Part shown: in pieces, positions 7,779 through 14,811 of the stretch
Layout of the letters: every line of letters starts with the position of its first letter
How positions within the stretch are numbered: position 1 is the stretch's first letter
Virus record (IMG/VR): IMGVR_UViG_3300023116_005163
Coordinates: 1 to 50,163 of that record
Direction: 5' to 3' (one strand)
Length of the DNA: 50,163 nucleotides
Source: a virus
Notes under the pieces: model-generated
The model's input: the letters and a program-made list of their open reading frames with translations, nothing else
Database searches by the model: none
Told to the model about the DNA's origin: nothing
Program-made: the position numbers and the translations under genes

Positions 7779-8196
7779 CATATACACAATATACGCGGAC
7801 CATAAAGAAAATATAACCGCACACGAATTCGTGGCCAAGATGAAACTGTTCCTTGACAAACTTGTTGAACACAACAAGATGATCACATACAGGATTACAA
7901 GAATGAAACTTGGATTTAGGTCTATGGACCTACCAGAGTTCAGGATAGACATGGAGTTTGAGAACATGCAACAGTTGGATGATGCTATGACAATCACTGT
8001 GGCTGACAAAAATGTTGACAAAGTACACGTTGGTTTTAACCAATACGTAGACGTGGACACTATACAGCACTTCCTGTACAGAGACTTCCCAGACGACCTA
8101 AATAACCAGACATTGACAAAATCGGAAGAGTCATATACAATAAAGGATATAGTCGAAGCAACAAAAAACATAGACCCAGAGATATGGAAAAAATAA
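7771..8196 (+). CDS. Small conserved protein, possibly DUF6614-like
   Basis: A 141-residue protein. The pattern IYTIYADHKENITAHEFV, a helix, then ITRMKLGFRSMDLPEFRIDM and a late FLYRDFPDD resembles, from memory, the DUF6614 family of small proteins of unknown function, which probably adopt a ferredoxin-like alpha/beta fold. It is not QueD: the Cys and paired His motifs of 6-carboxytetrahydropterin synthase are missing. It starts at TTG 7771 with GGAGG upstream and overlaps the amidinotransferase by 8 bases. It overlaps the QueE-like gene by 13 bases. Its position between amidinotransferases and queE does not settle its role. Confidence 0.6.
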   Translation: MANIYTIYADHKENITAHEFVAKMKLFLDKLVEHNKMITYRITRMKLGFRSMDLPEFRIDMEFENMQQLDDAMTITVADKNVDKVHVGFNQYVDVDTIQHFLYRDFPDDLNNQTLTKSEESYTIKDIVEATKNIDPEIWKK

Positions 8197-9071
8197 GATA
8201 TTCAGAAGTATTCTACAGTGTGCAGGGCGAGGGCAGATTCGTGGGAGTTCCATCTGTGTTTTTCAGGGTGTTTGGTTGTAACTTTAACTGTCACGGATTT
8301 GGACAGGGCAGAGACAAATCAAAATGGTTGAAGCCTGAAGAGATGCCATACGCCACACAGGACCTCTCAGACGTGAAACACGTGAGTGAACTACCTGTGG
8401 TCGAGATAGGATGTGATGCAAGTGCCAGTTGGGCGAGCAGATACAAACATCTGGTCAGTTGGGACAGCATTGACAAGATAGCCAAGGACGTCACTGCCTA
8501 CACCCCACAGAACAAGTGGACCTGTGACAACGGACAAGACGTACACTTTATTATCACAGGTGGCGAACCAATGCTGTGGCAAAGGGAGACCCAACAACTG
8601 TTGAGGCAACAAGAATTTAATGACTTGAAAAACATCACAATAGAAACAAATTGCACACAACCATTCAAAGAGGGATTCGACAAGTTCTTGCAAGGACTAG
8701 TGTCGGGTGACTACACAAAAGAACCAGTACACATAACTTGGTCAACATCACCAAAACTTTCAATATCTGGAGAGGCGTGGGAAAAGGCCATAAGACCAGA
8801 TGTGGCGAGACAGTACGCAGAGATACCAAACACACATCTGTATTTCAAATTCGTGGTACAAGATGAGCAGGATCTGGACGAAGTGAACAGGGCCAGGGAC
8901 GCATACCACAAGGCCAACGTGGACGCAGACATTTATCTGATGGCAGTGGGAGCGACCCAAGAAGGACAGGCCAAAACGGCAGGCCAGGTGGCAGACATGG
9001 CAATGGCAAATGGTTTCAAGTATTCACCGAGACTGCACGTGGACCTGTTTGGTAACAAATGGGGAACATAG
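8184..9071 (+). CDS. queE: QueE-like 7-carboxy-7-deazaguanine synthase (radical SAM)
   Basis: QueE contracts 6-carboxytetrahydropterin to 7-carboxy-7-deazaguanine. The N-terminus YSEVFYSVQGEGRFVGVPSV is typical of QueE, and the radical SAM GGEPM motif is present in FIITGGEPMLW. The cluster motif is unusual: Cys32 and Cys36 (CNFNC) are not followed by Cys at +3. Instead about 40 residues intervene before GCDASASW with Cys77, which looks like the canonical CDTxxSW third-cysteine segment. The cluster would thus be C-x3-C-x40-C. The protein is 295 aa, longer than most QueE (about 210-240), consistent with an insertion. FolE and YhhQ nearby support the pathway; QueD and QueC are not in this window. 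Confidence 0.85.
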   Translation: MEKIRYSEVFYSVQGEGRFVGVPSVFFRVFGCNFNCHGFGQGRDKSKWLKPEEMPYATQDLSDVKHVSELPVVEIGCDASASWASRYKHLVSWDSIDKIAKDVTAYTPQNKWTCDNGQDVHFIITGGEPMLWQRETQQLLRQQEFNDLKNITIETNCTQPFKEGFDKFLQGLVSGDYTKEPVHITWSTSPKLSISGEAWEKAIRPDVARQYAEIPNTHLYFKFVVQDEQDLDEVNRARDAYHKANVDADIYLMAVGATQEGQAKTAGQVADMAMANGFKYSPRLHVDLFGNKWGT

Positions 9072-9997
9072 CCAACATAACCTATCAGGGAGGTACGCAC
9101 GGACGTTTCCTCAGTTTCTTCCTAGATAAATTTTCTAGACGTACACCTGAAATCACACACTTGCCTTTCACAAAGGCAGGCACGTCACACGCTAAAAAAG
9201 AAATGTTATCTGGCAAGTTTCCAGACTGGCATAATTTGCAGAACGGAAAAGATATTTTTATGAACACTCACGAACGACATGTGTTGATCACAGTTGAAAC
9301 AGAAGACTTGTTAAACATCGAACGTGCGGTGACTATGCGTACAGGAGATCTAAATGTGGACACAAACAAAGAAAATGTAGAAACCACTGCAGACTTTTTA
9401 CAAGTGTTTCCCTGGGCAGATAAGTGTGCCGAGATGTACAACCTAGATCTCACGACACAGAACATTCCGAGATTTATCATGCGTGACTTCTACAAGAAGT
9501 CATTCCTGGATCCCGAACAGAACGGATTCATAGTCGCCGATAGAGCTATGCGTAATAACAAACCCGCAGAATGTTTCGAATTTCCTGTATCGCATATGTG
9601 GAATAAAGACAAATTTATAGAGACAATCAAGGCACTGGATAAGAAATTTGATTTGCAGTTGGATATTCCAGATTTCACAATTTACGACATCTTCCGTTCA
9701 AAATATCCGCCATTGGCAACAGAACACAGGACAAGCAATGCCATAGATCATATAAAGAACAAGCAGGATATGGACATCAGCGAACTAGAAACGGTTGAGC
9801 AGGCCTACCTTGCATCTTGGATAGAGAAAAACTATGACTTCATCACCGTGCCCTTGACCAATTATTTTTTCCAATCAACTAAAGAAATATGCCAATGGCT
9901 CGAGTGCTATCCCCAGGAGTACAAAGCAATGAACCCTAATTTACCAACTTTCAATGGTATTCCCAATCCATATCACTTGGCAAAACTGAAGAAATAG
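9059..9997 (+). CDS. Phage protein of unknown function (312 aa)
   Basis: I do not recognise this family with certainty. The N-terminus ITYQGGTHGRFLSFFLDKFS has a Gly-rich loop after a strand followed by an aromatic helix, reminiscent of the start of sulfotransferase-like or other P-loop-like phage enzymes, but no full Walker A is present. The rest is mixed alpha/beta, soluble, without signal peptide or membrane segment. It overlaps queE by 13 bases, so it is co-translated with the deazaguanine enzyme. It is the last gene before a new promoter at 9977-10005. A modifying enzyme is possible; the evidence is weak. Confidence 0.7.
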   Translation: MGNIANITYQGGTHGRFLSFFLDKFSRRTPEITHLPFTKAGTSHAKKEMLSGKFPDWHNLQNGKDIFMNTHERHVLITVETEDLLNIERAVTMRTGDLNVDTNKENVETTADFLQVFPWADKCAEMYNLDLTTQNIPRFIMRDFYKKSFLDPEQNGFIVADRAMRNNKPAECFEFPVSHMWNKDKFIETIKALDKKFDLQLDIPDFTIYDIFRSKYPPLATEHRTSNAIDHIKNKQDMDISELETVEQAYLASWIEKNYDFITVPLTNYFFQSTKEICQWLECYPQEYKAMNPNLPTFNGIPNPYHLAKLKK

Positions 9998-10005
9998 TAT
10001 ATAAT
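9977..10005 (+). promoter_or_regulatory. Sigma70-like promoter, apparently leaderless
   Basis: TTGGCA (9977-9982), a 17-base spacer and a perfect TATAAT (10000-10005). The expected transcription start, about 7 bases further on, coincides with the ATG at 10012. The -10 lies in the palindrome TAATATTA (10002-10009). Confidence 0.65.
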
Positions 10006-10011
10006 ATTAGT

Positions 10012-10338
10012 ATGAAGGTAAAGAAAACAACAAAAAGCACACTGAAGAAAAAGACTGGCAAGAAGGCCAAGAAGAGCGAAGAGCCAATGGTTAAAGTTCT
10101 CAACTTAAATGTCAATCCCGAGAATCCAAGGAACGGTTTCTTTGAATTGGACTGGAATGACGAGTTCGTCAATATGCTACGACAGTCAGGATACCAAGGT
10201 CAGACCGAGGAAGAGATCGTGGACAGATGGTTCCAGACATTGTGTAGAACAATAGGCAACGAACAGGGCATAGACGTCACTGGATCTGGCTACGTACAGA
10301 TCAACAGGAGAGACGACGGCAAGACAGAGGTGTCCTAA
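10012..10338 (+). CDS. Small phage protein with lysine-rich N-terminal tail
   Basis: A 108-residue protein. Residues 2-24 are almost all Lys/Thr/Ser, a disordered tail likely to touch nucleic acid. The remainder, from MVKVLNLNVNPENPRNGFFE onward, is a compact domain containing EEEIVDRWFQTLCRTIG and a C-terminal GYVQINRRDDGKTEV strand pair. The ATG at 10012 matches a possible leaderless start; an internal ATG at 10087, preceded by purine-rich AGAAGAGCGAAGAG, would drop the lysine tail. The stop codon overlaps the exonuclease start (TAATG), tying it to DNA replication or repair. The function is unknown. Confidence 0.75.
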   Translation: MKVKKTTKSTLKKKTGKKAKKSEEPMVKVLNLNVNPENPRNGFFELDWNDEFVNMLRQSGYQGQTEEEIVDRWFQTLCRTIGNEQGIDVTGSGYVQINRRDDGKTEVS

Positions 10339-11324
10339 TGGCACACATACTTGTAGACACAGCCAACACTTTCTTCAGGGCACGACACGTGATCAGGGGA
10401 GACACTTCCGAGAAGATCGGAATGGCCATTCACATCATGATGAATTCTATAAAAAAAGCCTGGCAGGATTTTGACGGCACTCACGTGGTGTTCTGTCTAG
10501 AGGGTAGAAGTTGGCGTAAGGATCATTACGCACCATACAAAAGGAATCGAAAAGAGATGGCTGATGCAATGACAGAAGCCGAAAAAGAAGAGAACGAGGT
10601 TTTCTGGGAGTGCTATGACGACTTCTGTGATTTCATCAAGACCAAGACCAATGTGACTGTCTTGCGTAACGCAAGGACAGAAGCGGACGACTTGATAGCA
10701 CGTTGGATAGACAAGCACCCAGACGAGAAACACGTTATCATAAGCACGGACAAGGATCTCAATCAACTGGTTGGGCCAAATGTCAAACAGTACAACGGCG
10801 TGACTGAGATCACACTCACACACGAGGGTTGGTTCGACAAGAAGGGCGATCCTGTCGTAGACAAGAAATTGAAAGCACCAAAGCCAGCGCCAGACACGGA
10901 GTGGATGATATTCGAGAAGGCCATGAGGGGTGATCCTTCGGACAACATATTCTCAGCATACCCAGGTGTGCGTACAAAGGGCACCAAGAACAAGATAGGC
11001 TTACAAGAGGCATTCGCGGACAGGCACGAGAAAGGCTACACGTGGAACAACCTTATGTTGAGCAAGTGGGTTGATCACGACGGCAACGAGCATAGAGTAC
11101 TGGAAGATTACGAGAGGAATAGATTACTAGTTGATCTACACGCACAGCCAGAGGCTATAATCGAGGAATTAGATCAAACGATAGCACAGGCAAAAGCAGA
11201 GAACAAGAACGTGGGACAGGTCGGAATCAGATTCATGAGGTTCTGCTCCAAGTACGACCTAAATAAGATTAGTGAGCAGGCTCAACTTTACGTAGAGCCT
11301 TTTAATGCGAGGTTAACAGTATGA
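10338..11324 (+). CDS. 5'-3' exonuclease / RNase H-like flap nuclease
   Basis: A PIN-like 5' nuclease of the T4 RNase H / Pol I 5'-exonuclease family, which removes RNA primers and 5' flaps at the replication fork. Metal-binding acidic clusters are visible: ILVDTANTFFRARH at the N-terminus, RTEADDLIARW, STDKDLNQLV and RGDPSDNI, the last being the start of the helix-hairpin-helix region (GVRTKGTKNKIGLQEAF). The length of 328 aa compares with T4 Rnh at 305. The ATG at 10338 overlaps the previous stop. This is one of the best indicators that the window is T4-like phage DNA. Confidence 0.92.
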   Translation: MAHILVDTANTFFRARHVIRGDTSEKIGMAIHIMMNSIKKAWQDFDGTHVVFCLEGRSWRKDHYAPYKRNRKEMADAMTEAEKEENEVFWECYDDFCDFIKTKTNVTVLRNARTEADDLIARWIDKHPDEKHVIISTDKDLNQLVGPNVKQYNGVTEITLTHEGWFDKKGDPVVDKKLKAPKPAPDTEWMIFEKAMRGDPSDNIFSAYPGVRTKGTKNKIGLQEAFADRHEKGYTWNNLMLSKWVDHDGNEHRVLEDYERNRLLVDLHAQPEAIIEELDQTIAQAKAENKNVGQVGIRFMRFCSKYDLNKISEQAQLYVEPFNARLTV

Positions 11325-11833
11325 CGGTGAGAGCAAAAACATTGGTCAAGGACAAGTTCTGGATTGTCGAGCAAAACGGTGAGAAGTTAGGTACCCTTTC
11401 TAAACAGGACGACAACGGCTGGATATTCCTCAGCAAGAAAGACAAGAGGCAAGTGTTCCATACGCAGGAGAGCCTGTTCACACGATTTGGATTCAACATA
11501 TTTGATGCGTCAAATATGGTCAAACCCGAGGAAGAAGTGCAGACGGACAACTTTGACGTACACGGTTACCCTTGTAGCCAACACCCTTACAATCCAATGT
11601 TTGACGTGCAGAAGCAGTTGCCAGTGTACACAAAGACACCAAAGAGCAAGAGCCAGTTCTGTGCAGGTTACTACATCATATGTTTTGAGAAGGGTTGGAG
11701 GAAAGCATACTGTCCAAAAATGATCACACTTTCCAGATACGAATTTAAAGGACCAATGAAGACAAAAATAGAAATGCAACAGGTGTTAAACAATGCAGTC
11801 AAACAATTCCAAGATACAAACAAGACCAATTGA
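11321..11833 (+). CDS. Conserved phage protein, unknown function (170 aa)
   Basis: The N-terminus MTVRAKTLVKDKFWIVEQNG is a beta-rich segment (EKLGTLSKQDDNGWIFLS) followed by DKRQVFHTQESLFTRFGFNI. A Cys/His-containing middle (YPCSQHPYNPMFDV) and FCAGYYIICFEKGWRKAYCP near the C-terminus could bind metal. No catalytic motif is recognised. It starts at ATG 11321, overlapping the exonuclease stop (ATGA), and overlaps the next gene by 41 bases. It probably belongs to the replication/repair group of the phage by position only. Confidence 0.75.
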   Translation: MTVRAKTLVKDKFWIVEQNGEKLGTLSKQDDNGWIFLSKKDKRQVFHTQESLFTRFGFNIFDASNMVKPEEEVQTDNFDVHGYPCSQHPYNPMFDVQKQLPVYTKTPKSKSQFCAGYYIICFEKGWRKAYCPKMITLSRYEFKGPMKTKIEMQQVLNNAVKQFQDTNKTN

Positions 11834-12050
11834 GGACCTCATAGGTAGGATCAGAACCCTACGCCAGAAAGGCGAGAGGCAGATAGTGATACCAGCCAAA
11901 GAGGCGGATCAACTGGCGGACTCACTGAGCCAGGTCATGACCCGTATGGTCACCATTCAAGAAGAGATAATCGAAGCACTTAAGAGTGCCAAAGAGGCTC
12001 AAACCGTGAGCATTGAAATGGATGGAGGAACGTTTGGGCCAAAAGAATAG
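11793..12050 (+). CDS. Small helical phage protein (85 aa)
   Basis: A mostly helical protein: TRPIEDLIGRIRTLRQKGE, then PAKEADQLADSLSQVMTRMV and IQEEIIEALKSAKEAQ form heptad-like amphipathic helices suited to a coiled coil or oligomer. It ends with a short strand VSIEMDGGTFG. No known domain. It overlaps both neighbours, so its translation is coupled. The exact start is uncertain because the ATG at 11793 lies 41 bases inside the upstream gene with only a weak AGGTG in front. Confidence 0.65.
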   Translation: MQSNNSKIQTRPIEDLIGRIRTLRQKGERQIVIPAKEADQLADSLSQVMTRMVTIQEEIIEALKSAKEAQTVSIEMDGGTFGPKE

Positions 12051-12870
12051 CATAACATTCGACCTAGTACTGGCCAACTCATCAGCGGAAAAAAAGCAAG
12101 TCACTTATGAGTTACAGGATAACCCTGTGGCCGACCTCTGGATCAAGGCAATGAAGCATTTAAAAAATGTGGAGCCACATCCATTTGATTCGCACAGAAA
12201 AGAACCGCGTGATCTGGACATAAGTTATCCTCTTTATTGTGACTTCGCAGGCATCGAACCAATAGATATTGGCCACATAGACAGGAAAGTGTTGAACGGT
12301 CTACACAGGCAATACATGGATAACGCAGATCGGCTTTCTAGAATACAAGACTGTGAAATAATGTATGAATTTCATCAGGCCATACACAGGGTGGAAAGAA
12401 AGATGTCCGGCACACCCATGCACGAAGATCAAATGCACGAGATCACATACAGCAGAGCATCCGCTCCATTGCATAAGAGATTTCCCTGTAACCAATTTTA
12501 TGCTGACAGAATTATTAAAAACAACATCTATTTGAGATTCGCTGAATCAGGAAAACGTCCTAGTGAATGTTGGGATGACAAGGAGACAGCAACAAAAGAG
12601 AACCTTGACAAAACCATGGTAGCACACTACACCTTTAAGCCAGATTGGTTTATAAGCCTTAAATCCTACCACCCTTCTCCACTACCAAAACAATTTGATG
12701 ATTGGTTTTATCCTTTCAGACAAGATTTCTTAGACCGTTTTGGCCTGTCAAAATGGGATCACGTGGACGAGCAGTCAGCAGTGCACCTAGCAAGTCCAAC
12801 GGATACAACAGATGTGGCTTCTTTGATCCGACAAGGATACCTATACCAAGGTCTAGTACTCAACTCTTAA
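12034..12870 (+). CDS. Phage protein of unknown function (~278 aa)
   Basis: Not recognised. The sequence is soluble and rich in His, Asp and aromatic residues (CDFAGIEPIDIGHIDRKVLN, IMYEFHQAIHRVERKM, HEDQMHEITYSRASAPLHKR), with conserved-looking LYLRF/ECWDD and HYTFKPDWFISLKSYHPSP segments. I favour TTG 12034 as start because GGAGG lies five bases upstream, as at 6771 and 7771; ATG 12022 sits on the ribosome-binding site itself, and TTG 12013 has no such site. It overlaps the upstream gene by 17 bases. Possible roles include a nuclease or nucleotide-modifying enzyme, but nothing decides. Confidence 0.65.
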   Translation: MGQKNSITFDLVLANSSAEKKQVTYELQDNPVADLWIKAMKHLKNVEPHPFDSHRKEPRDLDISYPLYCDFAGIEPIDIGHIDRKVLNGLHRQYMDNADRLSRIQDCEIMYEFHQAIHRVERKMSGTPMHEDQMHEITYSRASAPLHKRFPCNQFYADRIIKNNIYLRFAESGKRPSECWDDKETATKENLDKTMVAHYTFKPDWFISLKSYHPSPLPKQFDDWFYPFRQDFLDRFGLSKWDHVDEQSAVHLASPTDTTDVASLIRQGYLYQGLVLNS

Positions 12871-12919
12871 AAATAACGCACACAATTTCTGGTAAATATA
12901 GTTGTATATTTTTACAATT

Positions 12920-13207
12920 ATGAGCAGACCAAAACCCACAGTGTTGCTACAACACAGTAACAAGACCACCTACAAGATGGACGAAGTCCTGGCGGCTGAG
13001 GGCATCTGGGCGGTGTTCTACGACGGTAAACCGATCAACTTGAAATCATCAAGTTTGGTTGCCAACTACCCTGGTCCAAAATACAAGAAGGTGTCATTCT
13101 CAAACCCAGGTCACGCAGAGAACCTGGCCAAGAAATTGAACGCACAACACAACACCGACAAGTTTGGTGTGTATCTTTTAAAAACCGGCGACAAATTCAC
13201 TAGATAA
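12920..13207 (+). CDS. Small phage protein (95 aa)
   Basis: A beta-rich protein with TVLLQHSNKTTYKMDEVLAA, then EGIWAVFYDGKPINLKSSS and GVYLLKTGDKFTR at the end; no known family. The ATG at 12920 follows a 49-base gap holding GGTAAATATAG, which resembles a T4-type late promoter only loosely, and has no clear Shine-Dalgarno site. A TTG at 12902 could extend it by six residues. It is the first gene after a break in the overlapping gene chain, so a local promoter is likely. Confidence 0.7.
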   Translation: MSRPKPTVLLQHSNKTTYKMDEVLAAEGIWAVFYDGKPINLKSSSLVANYPGPKYKKVSFSNPGHAENLAKKLNAQHNTDKFGVYLLKTGDKFTR

Positions 13208-13218
13208 TTAACATTACT

Positions 13219-13614
13219 ATGGATCGTAAGACAGCCTACACTCGGACCTTCCTTGAACTGTTGGAACAACCCACACACGACGAGAGTATAAAAACCAATT
13301 ACTACACTTGGTGGCAGAACGTGAGGGAAAGTTATCAGGCAAGATCATTGCGCCTAACAAAACCAGGATTGCTGATGTTGGAAAAGTTGGACATCAAACT
13401 TTACACAATTAAATTTCCTGCCAAAGTTATATTCACACCACAGACATATCTTTGGCTTGATGAATTTGTTGACTGTCCTTACTACGTTGACAAGAAACAA
13501 ATAATAGTAAGCATGGAAAAAATGGCTCTCCAACTGATGCTATTTGCAGGTGACATTACAAAATACGGACTGGCACGTGCAATGAGTAAGATGGATGAAA
13601 AGAAAAATGAATAA
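13219..13614 (+). CDS. Phage protein, unknown function (131 aa)
   Basis: A soluble protein with YTRTFLELLEQPTHDES, a Trp/Tyr-rich helix (NYYTWWQNVRESYQARSLRL), then KLYTIKFPAKVIFTPQTYLW and a helical C-terminus with YGLARAMSKMDEKKNE. The pattern is typical of small T4-like conserved proteins, but I cannot name a family. It overlaps the start of the radical SAM gene by 8 bases and is therefore probably co-expressed with it. Confidence 0.7.
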   Translation: MDRKTAYTRTFLELLEQPTHDESIKTNYYTWWQNVRESYQARSLRLTKPGLLMLEKLDIKLYTIKFPAKVIFTPQTYLWLDEFVDCPYYVDKKQIIVSMEKMALQLMLFAGDITKYGLARAMSKMDEKKNE

Positions 13615-14734
13615 GTCTTTCTGTAAGATGCCGTTTGTCGGATTCCAAGCGGCGCACAGAGGAAACACCTTGTGTTGTAATTCTGAACCACTATCAAACA
13701 CCACCCCTAAGCAATTCTGGAATGGAGATTTCATGAAATCGGTAAGGGAAAAAATGTTAAAAGGGGAATTAGTGGATGCCTGTAAATCATGTTATAAGGC
13801 AGAAGCACAAGGTAAAGTAAGCCTGCGGAGTCATTACAACTCAGTGTACAAAGACTGGGATCAACAGGACACACCTTTGGCACTGGACCTTGACTTCAGT
13901 AACTTCTGTAATCTACAATGTGTGATGTGTGGTCCTGAGAGAAGTTCGCAGTGGGCCAAGGAACTGGGAGAGGAAAAGCAAGTTTTAAGAATCGAGAAAA
14001 GCGAGATTGATGAACTGATATCAATGTCTGACAAACTGCGCCACATCACGATACAGGGAGGCGAACCCAGCATTATGCCAGAGTTCCAATACCTGTTTGA
14101 AAAACTGGTGAGCAACGGACGGGCGAAAGATATCACCATTGATTGCATCAGCAATCTGACCAATGTCAACAATAGATTCTACCAACTGCTTGATCATTTC
14201 AAACACACAAACCTAAACGTGAGCATAGATCAACACGGAGACATCAACAACTACATAAGATACCCAAGCAACTTTCATGTGCTAGAAAAAAATTTACTAT
14301 CATTGAAAAACAAACCTGTACAAGCCTCACTACAGATAACCCTGCAAACTTTATCATTAATCGACTTCGACAAGTTCCTTGCTTGGATAGAGCAAATGCA
14401 CAAAGAATTTAAATCAGTTGGTAAAAATTTGGGATTGAGCCTGAGTTTCGTTACAAGCAGAGATGCCCTCAACCCTTTTTTTGCTCCAAACGAGTTGAAA
14501 AAACAGTTTATCTCAGACATTGAAAAATTCATAGCAAACACATCTTCTAAATTTGATGTGAAATTTATTCTGGTCCTGAAAAATCTCACAAAAACATTCG
14601 TTGCCAACAATAAAATAGAGAAAAAACAGGAAACTTTGGATTTTGTTACCAAATTGGACCAAAGACGAGGCATAAAAATCACAGATTATATAGGAAATTT
14701 TGCAAAATATTTCTCAAAAAAGTCAATAAAATAG
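13607..14734 (+). CDS. Radical SAM protein with N-terminal auxiliary cysteines
   Basis: A 375-residue radical SAM enzyme. The [4Fe-4S] motif CNLQCVMC is at Cys101/105/108 and the SAM-binding GGEP in ITIQGGEPSIM. Ahead of this domain sit Cys6, Cys23/Cys24 and the pair Cys59/Cys62 (ACKSCY), a layout like a SPASM/twitch auxiliary-cluster region placed at the N-terminus. The same layout recurs in five adjacent minus-strand genes (26508-33088), and the C-terminal DQRRGIKITDYI is a degenerate version of their shared D-x2-R motif. ATG 13607 overlaps the upstream stop; ATG 13595 is an alternative. This is the only member on the plus strand. Substrate unknown; peptide or sugar modification is possible. 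Confidence 0.85.
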   Translation: MNKSFCKMPFVGFQAAHRGNTLCCNSEPLSNTTPKQFWNGDFMKSVREKMLKGELVDACKSCYKAEAQGKVSLRSHYNSVYKDWDQQDTPLALDLDFSNFCNLQCVMCGPERSSQWAKELGEEKQVLRIEKSEIDELISMSDKLRHITIQGGEPSIMPEFQYLFEKLVSNGRAKDITIDCISNLTNVNNRFYQLLDHFKHTNLNVSIDQHGDINNYIRYPSNFHVLEKNLLSLKNKPVQASLQITLQTLSLIDFDKFLAWIEQMHKEFKSVGKNLGLSLSFVTSRDALNPFFAPNELKKQFISDIEKFIANTSSKFDVKFILVLKNLTKTFVANNKIEKKQETLDFVTKLDQRRGIKITDYIGNFAKYFSKKSIK

Positions 14735-14750
14735 CGACTTTTTCGCCAGG

Positions 14751-14778
14751 TTGACGTATAACACATTTCTGTTATAAT
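14751..14778 (+). promoter_or_regulatory. Strong sigma70-like promoter for the MoxR-VWA operon
   Basis: TTGACG (14751-14756), a 16-base spacer and TATAAT (14773-14778). The -10 is in the left arm of the inverted repeat TTATAAT-GAT-ATTATAA (14772-14788), a possible operator. The leader carries AGGAG before the ATG at 14812. Confidence 0.8.
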
Positions 14779-14811
14779 GATATTATAAACATTTAAACAG
14801 GAGTGTACTAA

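Noticed and set aside
7771-8196. QueD (6-carboxytetrahydropterin synthase)
   Set aside because: Suggested by position next to queE, but the catalytic Cys and the zinc-binding His pair are missing.
14734-14750. Terminator after the radical SAM gene
   Set aside because: GCGA-CTTTT-TCGC is a four-base-pair stem without a T-run; too weak to call.
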